A DNA stretch of 64,000 nt. It comes from Argopecten irradians. Lineage: Eukaryota > Mollusca > Bivalvia > Pectinida > Pectinidae. The DNA lies in assembly GCF_041381155.1 (NCBI RefSeq), contig NC_091142.1, positions 37,683,604 through 37,747,603 of the forward strand, given 5' to 3'. The notes below the pieces were generated by a model. That model ran no database searches, was not told the DNA's origin, and saw only the letters and a program-made list of their open reading frames with translations. Both the position numbers and the translations under genes were made by a program. Shown piece after piece: positions 50,114 through 60,903 of the stretch; positions within the stretch are counted from its first letter, which is position 1; each line of letters begins with the position of its first letter.

Positions 50114-50280
50114 GTACAAACAGTTAAAAAATGTGTAGTGAACATTACTTGATATTGTACTTTTTGAACTTTACTAAATGTTGTTCTAAGTTCTTTATTA
50201 ACATAAGCATTTTGCTTGTGAATTGTATTGAGTAAGGTAAACTCCCTTTTGTGGAAAATTCATAGCAATTTTGGTGGGAG

Positions 50281-51252
50281 TGTAAATGTTTGGTTTTTTT
50301 TTTATTTGTAAAAATTGCACTCAATATTTTCTATCGCAAATTTCATTTTCCGGAAATTTGATAGTATGCCTTTTTATATTAGTTTGTCCACGCATGCTCT
50401 GTTGTAACTTCCGGAAACAAGAAGATGGCTATGTGCACTATAGAAGTGAAACACAACGAATTATACTTAAATAATAGCTGCTGGTTGTAAGGGAATAAGG
50501 TACATATGTGTATTTTATTTTGAGATATTATGATGTAATGTTTACGCATCTAAAGAACCTGTATGTTCCTCAGTATCTATCATATTTGATTATGTTATTG
50601 TTGAAGGGATTGACGTTCGTTCCCGCGCATATATCATGTGTGTATAAGAGTTACGTCCCCTCCTCCATAGATAGTTTATAATAACGTTTCAACATTCTAG
50701 CTAAGGTTATGATATTTCTCTGCATAAATTTCATTTGATGTTAACTGATGTAACTAAAATATGTTTAGTATTTCACATATGCATGGATTTGTTGAGATAG
50801 TGTTAATTCTGGCCATTTATAAGATCATGTAGTATAATAACTTTCTCGATTTCAACTGTTTCTCGGAACTACTTCCGGTTTTACTTTACTTCTTGGAATT
50901 GTCAATGTTTATGTTTACATATTTCACAATATTCATGCTAGCCTTGTATTACAAATTTAACATTATGTGTAACAAATTTAACGCTTCTCTCAGTTATTAC
51001 ACTTTTGAGGTTTGTAATTATATAGAAGTATTCTAAAATTGTATATGTACTTATTAACGGAGTATATTAAAGTTACTTAGTAATCGGTATCAAATATATG
51101 TACATGTACTTTGCTAATAACGTAGTTTAAATATAGTTATTTGTATTTTCAGTTTCTACGTTATATGGAGTTATGGAAAAAGGGAAACGCAATAAACAGA
51201 ATTCCATATATCAGTTCTTGAACTTTATTTATACACAACCAAGCCAGCTACA
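50281..51252 (+). repeat. Right LTR of the BEL/Pao element
   Basis: 972 bp, matching the left LTR at well over 99 percent by eye. A purine-rich tract precedes it, and the target duplication CTACG follows it. Confidence 0.95.
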
Positions 51253-51257
51253 CTACG

Positions 51258-53388
51258 AGTTAAACAAAGGTCAGACAGACAGGAAAGTAAATAAAATAAC
51301 TACATCTGTACATCAAGCTTCAAGTCCAATTCATTTTCTCCACCTATACACATCTGAAAACGACATCTCGTTACAGCATTCATATGTATGTAGGTATGTT
51401 GTGTGCTCTTTGGGAAAACTGATAACAAACTACTAAATAATTATGACAGCTCCTACAAATTCATTTGTCGTCGTTAAGAAAATTGAAGTAGTACTGTGAT
51501 AGGTCCATTTACAAAGACATCAGAGCGTGATCTTATATGAGATGTTGCCCCATCCTCTACGAAACGCAGTTAGAATAAGGATTTGAATTTTTAGATAAAA
51601 TTTTGAAGTGTATGGAAAAAAGCCCGACAAAAAAGATATGTTGTCCACCTTCGCGTTTTTTTTATATAAATTTATTACAGTTAACCCGCTGTTTGAAAGA
51701 TTAATGTACATTAAAACTGTTTGTAAAAGGGACAATTTTGAAACGTTTGGGACATCTTGGACCTCGACTCCTATTTTACTCATAAGTTATATACCGGATA
51801 TAGCATATCTATGAATACAATCTCAACAATTTGTGCAATTGATATGAAAATGAAACAGCCAATGTTAACCTCTTTATATGACCAGAAGGACTACGTTGTA
51901 CCTAAAAAAATTCCATGTCAGCATGGCTTTGTATCTAATAAAGTAAAATACTTCGTTAATGTGTTTTTAAGTAATATATTGTAGTTTATCTCTGACGGTA
52001 GTAAGTAATATCGTTTGTATTGAAGGACTACGTTTGAATAAAGATATACTTTCACGTTTTCATAATGTTAACACATACATCGTTGTTTGAATGCCGTTAG
52101 ATCTGGCCGCTACCCAGTGTTACGTGTTAATAACCACATCTAAAACAGAACTATAGTTTATACAAAAGTGGCGGCTTCATTTCACATAAATCACACAAAA
52201 TGTTGAGATTTCATTTAAAGATATAGTATATTATAATATGCGAAGAGAAAACGTACTAAAATGATCGATCGTCTGATCGATAACATGATTGTTTTGGTGG
52301 ATGGAAATCTCGTGTTTTAATCGCGATCAAATCTAGTTTTACTTATGTTGGCTACTTCAAGTCCTTCAAATGTGAAAGTAATTGATGAAAGTGAAAATTG
52401 GATGGCGTCAGTATGATGCACTTGTCTCTATACGGCTGAGTGTAGTGAACATTTTCTTGAAATCAGATTAGAATTACTGACCCTATGCCGCAAATTAGTA
52501 ATAAGATACAAAAGGAAGGGTTCCGATAAAGGTTTTGAGATACTGGTGTACATCCTAATGTTAAAATGTGTGGTGATCAAACCGATTTATACCATATTGT
52601 ATAACATTTGACGTTGGCCTTAGTTATTTGAATTTAAATAGTGATTCTGTAAGTAATCTTTATGTCGGACATAACCACTAAGGGGTCTCTATAAATGTCA
52701 GTTTGCTAATAAAGAGTTCAGAGATGATGGAAAAACAGTGAAACACAGACTGGGAGTGTATAGTCACACACGAAATCATGCGTGCTTTCTAAAAATACGT
52801 CTGTGTTACTCTGTGTCATGTAGGAATGAATTCATGTGTCTCTTTCTCATATGTATAGTTCATATTTCTTACACAACCAAAATTGAATACGTGAATTGAT
52901 ATAGTAAATTTTTGTTATTGATATAATGTGTTTACGAGACACAAAGCCGAAACATGAAACAGTGGCTCCGAAAATCATTGACCATTTCCTTGATATTCAA
53001 AATGTGATGTTTAAACTGTACAGTTTATGGTATTTTAAAATAATTATGAAGAAATATTGGTCCAAGATCTTTTTAATGTTAGTTTAAATACAAAGTTTCG
53101 TTAATATCTAATTATTTCAAGATTCTGTCCAAACGTCGACGAATTTTCTCCGAGGTATCATATCAACTTTGCTTTTTGTATAATTATACCACACAACATA
53201 ATGAGAAATTACATGTCAATTTCACCAAAGAGCAGAGAAACAGAAACACATCACATAGTATATTTCAACATGTTTATTCAGAATAAAAACACATAAAACG
53301 ATAGATGAGTAATTATTTACTCAAAATAGTAATGATAATAAGTAATGATAAGTAATATAGGGTCCAATTTACATGTTCTGGATAGTGT
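51258..53388. other. No supported gene
   Basis: AT-rich DNA after the LTR element. Frames at 51520-51984 on both strands are unrecognised and overlap each other. No clear repeats were seen. Confidence 0.45.
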
Positions 53389-53582
53389 ACGCCGACTTTC
53401 TTTCGCGAATTTATCACGATATAGATTTTAAAGTTTGCGAATATTAACATTTGCGGATTAAGAACAATGAACGGAAATCCTTATCAATATAAATGAAGTA
53501 GATATTAATTTGCGATAAGAAATTCATGAATTTGGATTGCGAAATTCGCGAAAATTAAAATCGCACGCTAAAGAAAGTTGGA
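53389..53582. mobile_element. About 190-bp MITE with CTTTCTTT inverted ends
   Basis: The left end GCCGACTTTCTTTCGCGAAT and the right end TAAAGAAAGTTGG are inverted around CTTTCTTT. CGCGAA/TTCGCG and TTGCGAATATT words recur inside in both orientations. I recognise the general style from other bivalve sequences. No coding capacity. Confidence 0.6.
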
Positions 53583-53628
53583 AGCATCTAGTAACCACAC
53601 TGAATGTATTCCGACAGATATTCAATTT

Positions 53629-53775
53629 AATTATTGACAATTTCCAGTTGATTTCAGAATTGGTCATTGACAATTTCCAGTTGATTTCAGAATTGGTCAT
53701 TGACAATTTCTGGTTGACATCAGATTGGGTCATTGACAATTTCTGGTCCACATCACATGAAGCCATTGACATCAG
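53629..53775. repeat. 33-bp tandem repeat, 4-5 copies
   Basis: TTGACAATTTCCAGTTGATT and TCAGAATTGGTCA repeat with a period of 33 bp; the last copies are diverged. Because 33 is a multiple of 3, both strands are open here (11-residue repeats, such as NFQLISELVID on the plus strand). There is no start, splice or family evidence that either strand is translated. Confidence 0.85.
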
Positions 53776-53799
53776 GATGGTCCAAGGACTCGACTGACG

Positions 53800-55842
53800 T
53801 TGAGAATAGCCAATAGTGCAATGTCCTATGTACTTATCAATACAGAACAGTTGTATTTAGTAAATTATTTCAGTGAAATGTTTCACTAATGTGCAAAATT
53901 TCTCAATGAATGAATATTGAAATAGAGCATTTGCCAGTATCATAATATGTTATTCAGCTATATCTTGTAATTCATACACAATTACAATAAGAATTTTATA
54001 AGGTGGAATGTTTCATTTTTGGCTTCAATAAATCAATGTAGAATAGCAACTTTATGTGAAAAAAACAGTACAATATGTCTGCGATTAAGTGTAACACAAA
54101 TAATCTATCGCCTCCCCGAGTTGTCGTCCTTGACACACACCTATATATCTTGGCAAAGTTTGGACAACAATTGTAATAAAAGTGAAACTAATGAAGTTTT
54201 GCCTTAGATACTCAATTGGTTAGAAATAAATATTCTAAACAATGAGAATGACAGCAAATTTCTAACATCAAACATCATTTTAGTTTTATACAGTAGCATA
54301 AACACAATAATACTCATTTTAACTTTTCCGGAAACTAGATGTAAAAATGTAAAACTCATACAAGTAAATAAGATGATAAATAGATATAATTATATGTAAA
54401 ATTGGGGGGAAATTGAGACAGGTGATTATCTCATGGAATAGTTACATACATACATACTTACAATGTATATTAGCGATAACGAGTTATCGTATGGTAAAAT
54501 AAAACATTTTACAAATGATATATACAACGCTCCCGTCATATATCAAACGAGGGGAGATAACTCTAATACATCTACATCACAATGATAATTATTTACATTT
54601 CCTTACAGTAATAATTCTACCTATCCTTTAAAACAACTAACATGTTTAATTAACATGATGACGTCACAGAACAAACATTGATAACCTGGCGTACGTGATG
54701 ACGTCACGGAATACTCGCCCCATTAGCTGGCGTTCACTGCCTTATAAGGAAGTATGATCGATTTCCGCCACAACGCGAAACATTCAGAATGTTTCCATTT
54801 GTATATAAAATCAAAAACACATATTTAAACAAATAAATGACTATCATATAGTAAGACTTTACAAACCGAAACAAGAAATATAAACCTATATTGATATAGT
54901 TATCCTGATAATTTAAGCTAAAAATACTTTTTCAATACCCACATCCCGACGGCAGTGTAAATTAGCAATAACCGCAGATATCTTGATAGAAATATATTGA
55001 ATAATTCACCACATTTTGAACAATGTTTTACAACAAGACACACTCATTACAAACACGCCAGTATATATAATGAAACAACAGAAGTCAATATGAGCATACG
55101 GAATGGATTGAATATTTCCAAGTTGGAAAAATATGTTATAAAGTAGATTTAGCGAAGTGAACAAATGAAATATTTCGTTTTTTAACTTGTTTTGGCAACA
55201 TGATCTTTCATGGTGATATCCAATAACATGATATACGTTTACCACGATTCCTTAAGTACCATCGTGGGCTGAGCAATATGTAAACATGTATGTACAATCG
55301 TTCAATGGCTTCAATGACGTTGAACTATGCGACTAAATATATGCTAGATATGGAATACATTTTGCTATAATGACCATGCAGTGATGTATTTTGTGACTCT
55401 TTGAGCCAATGTCAACCACCGTAGCTCATTCGCTAACAACAGAACAGCATAATTAAATGGAAATTGGACAAAATCAGCAGCAATGATCAGTAAGAGTGAT
55501 CTCCCTTTATACAGAACACGTGCCCTCTAACATTACCAACATAACTTCCATAACAATTTTATCAAAATGTTCAAGAAAAAATATATGTCCTATTTGATTT
55601 TGACTACAAGGCTATACAATGAAAGTTAAGCTTCCTTCAAGATCATTATCCTCCACATAAGTCCATTCTTCGATATCAATGTTTACGATTTATGAAAACT
55701 GATGGCGTATTTAGCGCCTGTTTCCTTTTAACTTCCGACTGATGAGCGTGAATTGATTTCTGGCCAGCAGTCTGTACGACAAAACACATTGATATAATTA
55801 GTTTCACAGTCTCTGGTAAGCACTTGCAGAAGTCTCTCGAGA
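53800..55842. other. Likely 3' flank of the surface-protein gene; no other gene
   Basis: AT-rich DNA downstream (minus-strand sense) of the 685-codon gene. Part of it is probably the 3' untranslated region, but I could not decide a polyadenylation site. Short frames at 54019-54207 and 55006-55245 are unrecognised. Confidence 0.45.
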
Positions 55843-57900
55843 CTATGCAAGAATTGCCCCCGTCAGTAGCGAAAGGATGACGAGAACCGTTAATAGTCCG
55901 ACAGAGTGAGCTCCCCTGGGCGGGGCGGAATCGGGAACAGTATGCTGACTGTGTTGATTTATAAGAAGCGTTGGGGTGTTTCTATAGATAGGCCGCCGCG
56001 TGGACCTCTCGTGAAATGTCAATGGTGTTTCTTCCAGATCTGGACGGCGACTGAGGGGAATATACCTTTCCTCGACCCGAGGACAAGCTCCCGGCTCCGT
56101 TTCGACCACGTCAAATTTGCCCTCTGGCGTCAAGAGACCTTCTAGAACCTTTTCCACAGACAGCATGTTACAGTCTGACGCCTTCAGGACAATGATCTTT
56201 CGTTTCGTGCCGTCCAATGTGAAGACCCAGCAGTAGAATTTGGTCATGCGACCTTCACGGTCCGGCATTGTGCCCGTGACCACGCCCCTGGTGTCAGGGC
56301 CTAGGTCCAGGGAGGCCAGACATAAGTACTGAATATGACTCGCCGCCTCCTCACAGTTTATCATCACGATGTCAATTTTGTCAGGCCTGGTAGCCGGGTC
56401 ATATATTAGACACCCGTTACACCTATCTCCTTCCCTGAAGAACAGAGAATTCGAGGTAAAACCGAGGTCTGGTAGTTTACAATTGGTACTGTAGTGAACC
56501 TTTGTCTCGAGCAAAACTTGAGTTGGAATATCCACTGTTTTTGACGACTCGCCTAAATCGACCTGAATCTTAAATTTGTTGTTTTTACACGTGTATCTTT
56601 TCGCTTCCTCTATAGGCCAGAAAGGCCAGTTGACCCGTTTGCTGAGTCTGAACTGACGAACTGAAGTGGCAGGCTGGTACATCTCTAGACAAGCGAACCG
56701 CGGGAAACAACCGTTATCAAACACATGCAGAAGAGCAGTGCGACTATCATTTTCGGACACATTTCTGCCCAAACACAGAAATTTTCCAAATTTAGGAACA
56801 ACAAGCTGGTAAGATGATATATTCATATATTGTGCACCGTCTCGAGTGTCCAGTAACCAGGAGCCTCGGACGTTCTCCTGGAACGTGCACGGTTGTGTTT
56901 CTTGCTCACATCGGTTACAGGACAAATGACAAAACGCCACCACCTCGTTGTCACAGAAACGCCTATCAGTACATCCCTCAAACTCGTTAGCGCAAACAGA
57001 GGGAATGGTGATTTTTTGAAGTGTAATCGACAAATAGTTATCCGTTTCGGTGATTTGACCGTGACCATTTCCGGTTCCGGGATCGCACACAGGATCCATA
57101 AACAAATGAATTTGTGACACCTCGCCTAAGTTGTCCCGAGTAATACGTAAACACCAAGCCTCAAACTCGTCCGTTTGAGGTCTAAGAATTACAAAAGTGT
57201 ATTTACCATATTCCCATGACGTCACACATTTGACACTTTGCTGGATACGCATATTTAAATTTGGATGTAAACAATCGGCATACCGGAAGTCGAATCTTAT
57301 GCCGTCGCCTTCTTCACACTCACTTTCCATGCGCGGAAGTACAAGCTTTCCGGGACATATTTCTCCGTCTGGCCCTAGGATTCGCATATTATACCCTCCC
57401 ACTATCGGACACGTGATTGGCGTGCTCTTGGTCATTGTGGGCGATAATATAGGCCAATGATCTAAATTTAAATTTTCTTCCGAACAAAAATTCGGATTTT
57501 GATAATTAAGCTTTGCGGATGTTTTAAATTGCACTATATAATCCGACCGTTTGATAAATTGTATACACATATATTCAGGATGGCTATTAAAGTTCCGACC
57601 TTTGGGCTGATGTTTGACCAGATATTTCCCAGGCTCAACCTCCTGGATACAAGTCCGCTCGTATTTTATACAGTTCTGGTCGCTTGAAGGGCAGTACATG
57701 GCGTCAATCATATTTTGTTTAAAATAAAGCGTGAGATAGCCCTTATTTCTGTAGGTAGCTGTCCAGACTACGCCCGGGGGGAGATAGGAAGGGAAGTCAC
57801 AGTTAGACAAGACTGGGGGAGTGCACCAGGCAAGGATTAGAAGTATACACCGCACCGGCCAAGTCATCCTGATCCTTAGGCTGCGGACCACTTCACTCAT
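55843..57900 (-). CDS. Secreted, probably GPI-anchored Cys-rich surface protein, 685 aa
   Basis: One long minus-strand coding exon. The start is taken as the ATG at 57900 because it follows directly on a good acceptor (TTTTCCTATTCACAG); the 18 codons upstream in frame lie in intron. Residues 11-32 are a signal peptide (CILLILAWCTPPVLS), so the mature chain begins near Cys34. The body has a repeated plan. Module A (about 34-130) starts CDFPSYLPPGVVWTATY; module B spans about 164-252. A Cys cluster at 303-331 (CANEFEGCTDRRFC to CNRC) follows, then module A2 (338-440, PCTFQENVRGSWLLDTRDG) and module B2 (474-560). NxS sites occur at N360, N380 and N384. The end is a Ser/Pro/Gly spacer and a hydrophobic tail running to the stop (VGLLTVLVILSLLTGAILA), typical of a GPI signal. 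I believe this matches invertebrate proteins with DUF7042-7045-type domains, from memory only. Function is unknown. Confidence 0.88.
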   Translation of the reverse strand: MSEVVRSLRIRMTWPVRCILLILAWCTPPVLSNCDFPSYLPPGVVWTATYRNKGYLTLYFKQNMIDAMYCPSSDQNCIKYERTCIQEVEPGKYLVKHQPKGRNFNSHPEYMCIQFIKRSDYIVQFKTSAKLNYQNPNFCSEENLNLDHWPILSPTMTKSTPITCPIVGGYNMRILGPDGEICPGKLVLPRMESECEEGDGIRFDFRYADCLHPNLNMRIQQSVKCVTSWEYGKYTFVILRPQTDEFEAWCLRITRDNLGEVSQIHLFMDPVCDPGTGNGHGQITETDNYLSITLQKITIPSVCANEFEGCTDRRFCDNEVVAFCHLSCNRCEQETQPCTFQENVRGSWLLDTRDGAQYMNISSYQLVVPKFGKFLCLGRNVSENDSRTALLHVFDNGCFPRFACLEMYQPATSVRQFRLSKRVNWPFWPIEEAKRYTCKNNKFKIQVDLGESSKTVDIPTQVLLETKVHYSTNCKLPDLGFTSNSLFFREGDRCNGCLIYDPATRPDKIDIVMINCEEAASHIQYLCLASLDLGPDTRGVVTGTMPDREGRMTKFYCWVFTLDGTKRKIIVLKASDCNMLSVEKVLEGLLTPEGKFDVVETEPGACPRVEERYIPLSRRPDLEETPLTFHERSTRRPIYRNTPTLLINQHSQHTVPDSAPPRGAHSVGLLTVLVILSLLTGAILA

Positions 57901-58225
57901 CTGTGAATAGGAAAAAGTAATATTAATATAACATTGTAAAACATGCATTTTCATTTGAGCATTGGTGTCACTATTTTATAATTTCATCGGGGTATGAAAG
58001 AATTCGTTGTATAAGTAGATTCTCACAAAAGTTTGCAAACAAAATTTATTTCATAAATAGATGAAATTGAAAAATAGTGATAACTATGCTTTTAATTAAT
58101 TTTCCAAATTACTTTATATAATAAAGCACGTTTAATCGTATACGCAACGTCAAATGTTTCTGTTGTGACGTCACGATAACGTCGGGTTTCCCACCATTCT
58201 CAGATTTTTTCATTTAAAGTAAGTA
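57901..58225. other. Upstream intron of the surface-protein gene
   Basis: It begins (minus-strand sense, reading down to 57901) with AT-rich DNA and ends in the acceptor used by the coding exon. A non-coding first exon should lie further right, but I could not identify it. Confidence 0.5.
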
Positions 58226-58369
58226 TCTTGCTTTGGTCGATTTCATGGGATGATGAATTGAGTTGCTCTTGAAACAAATTGAATGAACTGCTTCGCAGTT
58301 CATAGTTCATGTTGAAGTTATTTCAAGAGCAACTCAATTCATCACCCCGTGAAATCGACCAAAGCAAGA
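58226..58369. mobile_element. 144-bp palindromic MITE
   Basis: TCTTGCTTTGGTCGATTTCA at the left pairs with TGAAATCGACCAAAGCAAGA at the right. GATGAATTGAGTTGCTCTTG and its complement pair further in, around an inner hairpin GAACTGCTTCGCAGTTC. The element can form a nearly complete hairpin. No target duplication could be assigned with confidence. Confidence 0.8.
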
Positions 58370-59346
58370 TTCAATCCTTATATTTCAATTCAATCGTATT
58401 AGATTTTTGTTGATTTTTGTTTAAAAAAAAATTGCGAGTTTCTGGGCTTGTGCAAGCCTACAACGAGAGACGTTAGAAAATAGTGCGTCATTAGAATACA
58501 AATAATTAGAAATAAATAGCGCAAATATTACAATTTGCCATACATTTATTTAAAAACAACTTTATTATCAATGCAATCCAGATGAAACATAAAACATTTA
58601 CTATATATTTAAAAGTGATTGCAAAAATCGTCCGCCGAAGATGCGGAAGGATAATGTCTTGACTGTGTGATATGGTTGTCTTCCGCTTCGATTCAAAATG
58701 GAAAGTCACCGTAACGTGATGGGAACGGAAAGGTTCTAGTGGTTTATGTAGCCTTAAGCCTTGATACAAGTTAAACAACTGATTAAAGGTAAATCAACAC
58801 TCGTTGAATTTTTTATAGTATTTCTTATCAACGTTTAGGCTTTATGATTTGTTTGTAACTGAGAAGTTCTAACGTAGTTTCGATACACGTCACACAGGGG
58901 CATGGCACATTTTATTTTGCTTCGGTAGGCAATGTTGCTGACTCGAACGATACACAAGAGTAACAGAGTCAGTACAACGCGAGTTCATAAAAATGTTTTA
59001 AAAATTGTAAAAATCTGTCCGTAATATTTGCAATTTTTAAGCCATCGCTGTTTAGATATATGTCTAGGCCTTGTAGGAAGCTTCTTAGGTAAAAGTAGGT
59101 CTAGATGAAATATTTTCTTGCGCGAAGGCAGATGATAAGATACCCAAGTTCATACCCAAGTTCATGAGCAAATGAATCCGGATTTTTAAAGTAGTTTCAT
59201 TGAGTCCAGCCTCAATGAAAATTGAAATATAGTGGTTTAAAAAAATGATCGGCCAATAAGAAAGCCAGATTTAGTATGAAATCAAAGAAAATTTATTATA
59301 AGCTTGTATATTCTATCTTTGTATAAAACTTGTGTATCAACAATGT
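58370..59346. other. No supported gene
   Basis: AT-rich DNA. A 90-codon minus-strand frame at 58506-58778 is unrecognised. Nothing else stands out. Confidence 0.45.
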
Positions 59347-60568
59347 TAAGATAAGATAAGATAAGTTTATTTCTGGTTCAGGACTTATATGTAAAGTCCT
59401 CTATACCAGACTCAGACAAAATATAGAGTTTACAGTTAATACATTTTTATCCGGTAATAATAATAAATTAATGATGTATAAAGGCTTTGTAGTTGTATAA
59501 GAGTTCTTGTTCTTTCCAATGTTTGTCTAACGCATTTTTGAAGGAGTTTATATTTGGCGCCATCACTACATTCTCTGGTAGATCGTTCCATATCTTAGTA
59601 GCTCTTAGTGAAAAAAAGTTTCTCCTAATCTCATAGTTTAGATCTTGTATGGAATAGCTTCCTCCTATGCCCCCTGCTGCTCTCGCGGTCCGTTGCATCT
59701 TTCCATAAAGATAAAATGTTACAACATTCGGAGTCATATATTCCATCTAAAATTTTGAAGAGTTCTATCATGTCTCCTCGTATTCTTCTATATGCCAATG
59801 TTGGTAATTTCAGTTTCTCCAGCCTTTGACTGTATGCTAGATGTGACATTCCTGGTAGACATTTTGTCGCTCTTCTTTGGACACTTTCTATCATTTCTAT
59901 ATGCTTCTGTAGGTAAGGCGCCCATACGGGGCAAGCATAGTCCAAATGAGACCGAACTAAGCATTTATATAGCGGAATAAATGATTTGATGTCTAAAAAC
60001 TGAAAAGTTCTTCTCAAAAGTCCAAACATGGAATTGGCTTTTTTTACTTTCTCTGATATATGGGTGTCGAAGCTTAACGTGGAATCTACAACTACTCCTA
60101 TATCTTTTTCTTGGTCTATATGTTGCAGTGTTTTTCCATTGAGCTGGTATTGTATAATTTCCTCACGTTGGTTTCTTGTTCTCTGTTTGTGTATCCTCAT
60201 GTGTTTGCATTTATCTGGGTGCATTTTTAGAAGCCACGTTTCACTCCATTTCGACATTGTATCTAAATCACTTTGCAGATCTAAAGCATCATCTTTGCCA
60301 CGGATAGCCTTGAATATTTTAGTATCATCCGCAAATAAGTATACGTCTGACTGCACTATATCTGGAAGATCATTAACAAATATCACAAATAATAAGGGTC
60401 CAAGAACCGATCCTTGTGGAATTCCTGATGTTACACTTGACCATTCGGAATTTTTGCCATTCACTGTTACCATTTGATGTCTTCCTTTCGAAAAAGATGA
60501 AATCCAAGTTTTCATCTGCTGGTTGAAATTATATGAGTTTAATTTATTCAGTAAACGGATGTTTATAG
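59347..60568 (-). mobile_element. 5'-truncated CR1-like LINE (minus strand)
   Basis: The open frame at 60575-59631 is the C-terminal part of a non-LTR reverse transcriptase. It has GIPQGSVLGPLLFVIFVNDL (RT block 4), the catalytic FADD (residues 81-84), KDIGVVVDSTLSF, then HLDYACPVWAPYLQKHIEMI and VQRRATKCLPG. The C-terminus continues in another frame at about 59640-59468 as EIRRNFFSLRATKIWNDLPE and NSFKNALDKHW, so there is one frameshift near 59636. The 3' end is a short untranslated region finishing in TTATC repeats (59348-59365). The C-terminal motif is that of CR1/Rex1/L2-type LINEs. It starts within the RT domain, so it is 5'-truncated or interrupted at about 60568. Confidence 0.9.
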
Positions 60569-60903
60569 AGCGCATGCGTCAAGGTGAGCGGACGGTTTTA
60601 CAACAGCTCCGTAAGTTTTTACAAATTTCTGCATTTATATATACATTTTGGACACGTAAAGGAAAAGGATGCACATGATGTGTGAACATTTCGAGATGAT
60701 ATTGTCAAATAGTGAAAACTATGTTGCATAAACTGGAACTAATGTATTTTCTAAATTGTGTGACCATGGTCAAGTGTGTAGTGACCGGTGAGCTGTTCTC
60801 ACGATAACACTATACATATATACGTACTGTACAAACTGTAAGCATGTTGACAAGTTACATATAAACAGCAAGCGCCTGCATGAAATGTACGTAACTGAAA
60901 ATC

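Larger units (their letters stand above)
43085..51252 (+). mobile_element. BEL/Pao-family LTR retrotransposon, young copy, not fully open
   Basis: An 8.17-kb element bounded by two direct LTRs of about 971 bp, each starting TGTAAATG and ending CTACA. It is flanked by the 5-bp duplication CTACG (43080-43084 and 51253-51257). A purine-rich stretch (TTGGTGGGAG) sits just before the right LTR. Internal parts in order are gag with a zinc knuckle, aspartic protease, reverse transcriptase, RNase H and integrase; this order and the Pao-type domains place it in BEL/Pao. The two LTRs differ by only about six substitutions plus a homopolymer length change, so the insertion is recent on an evolutionary scale. 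The coding part has about three or four breaks, so I treat it as a young fossil. Confidence 0.95.

Noticed and set aside
57901-57954. Upstream 18-codon extension of the surface protein (start at 57954)
   Set aside because: A strong splice acceptor ends exactly before the ATG at 57900, and the signal peptide follows from that start; the extension is intron.
60028-60477. 149-codon plus-strand frame
   Set aside because: It is the antisense shadow of the minus-strand LINE reverse transcriptase.
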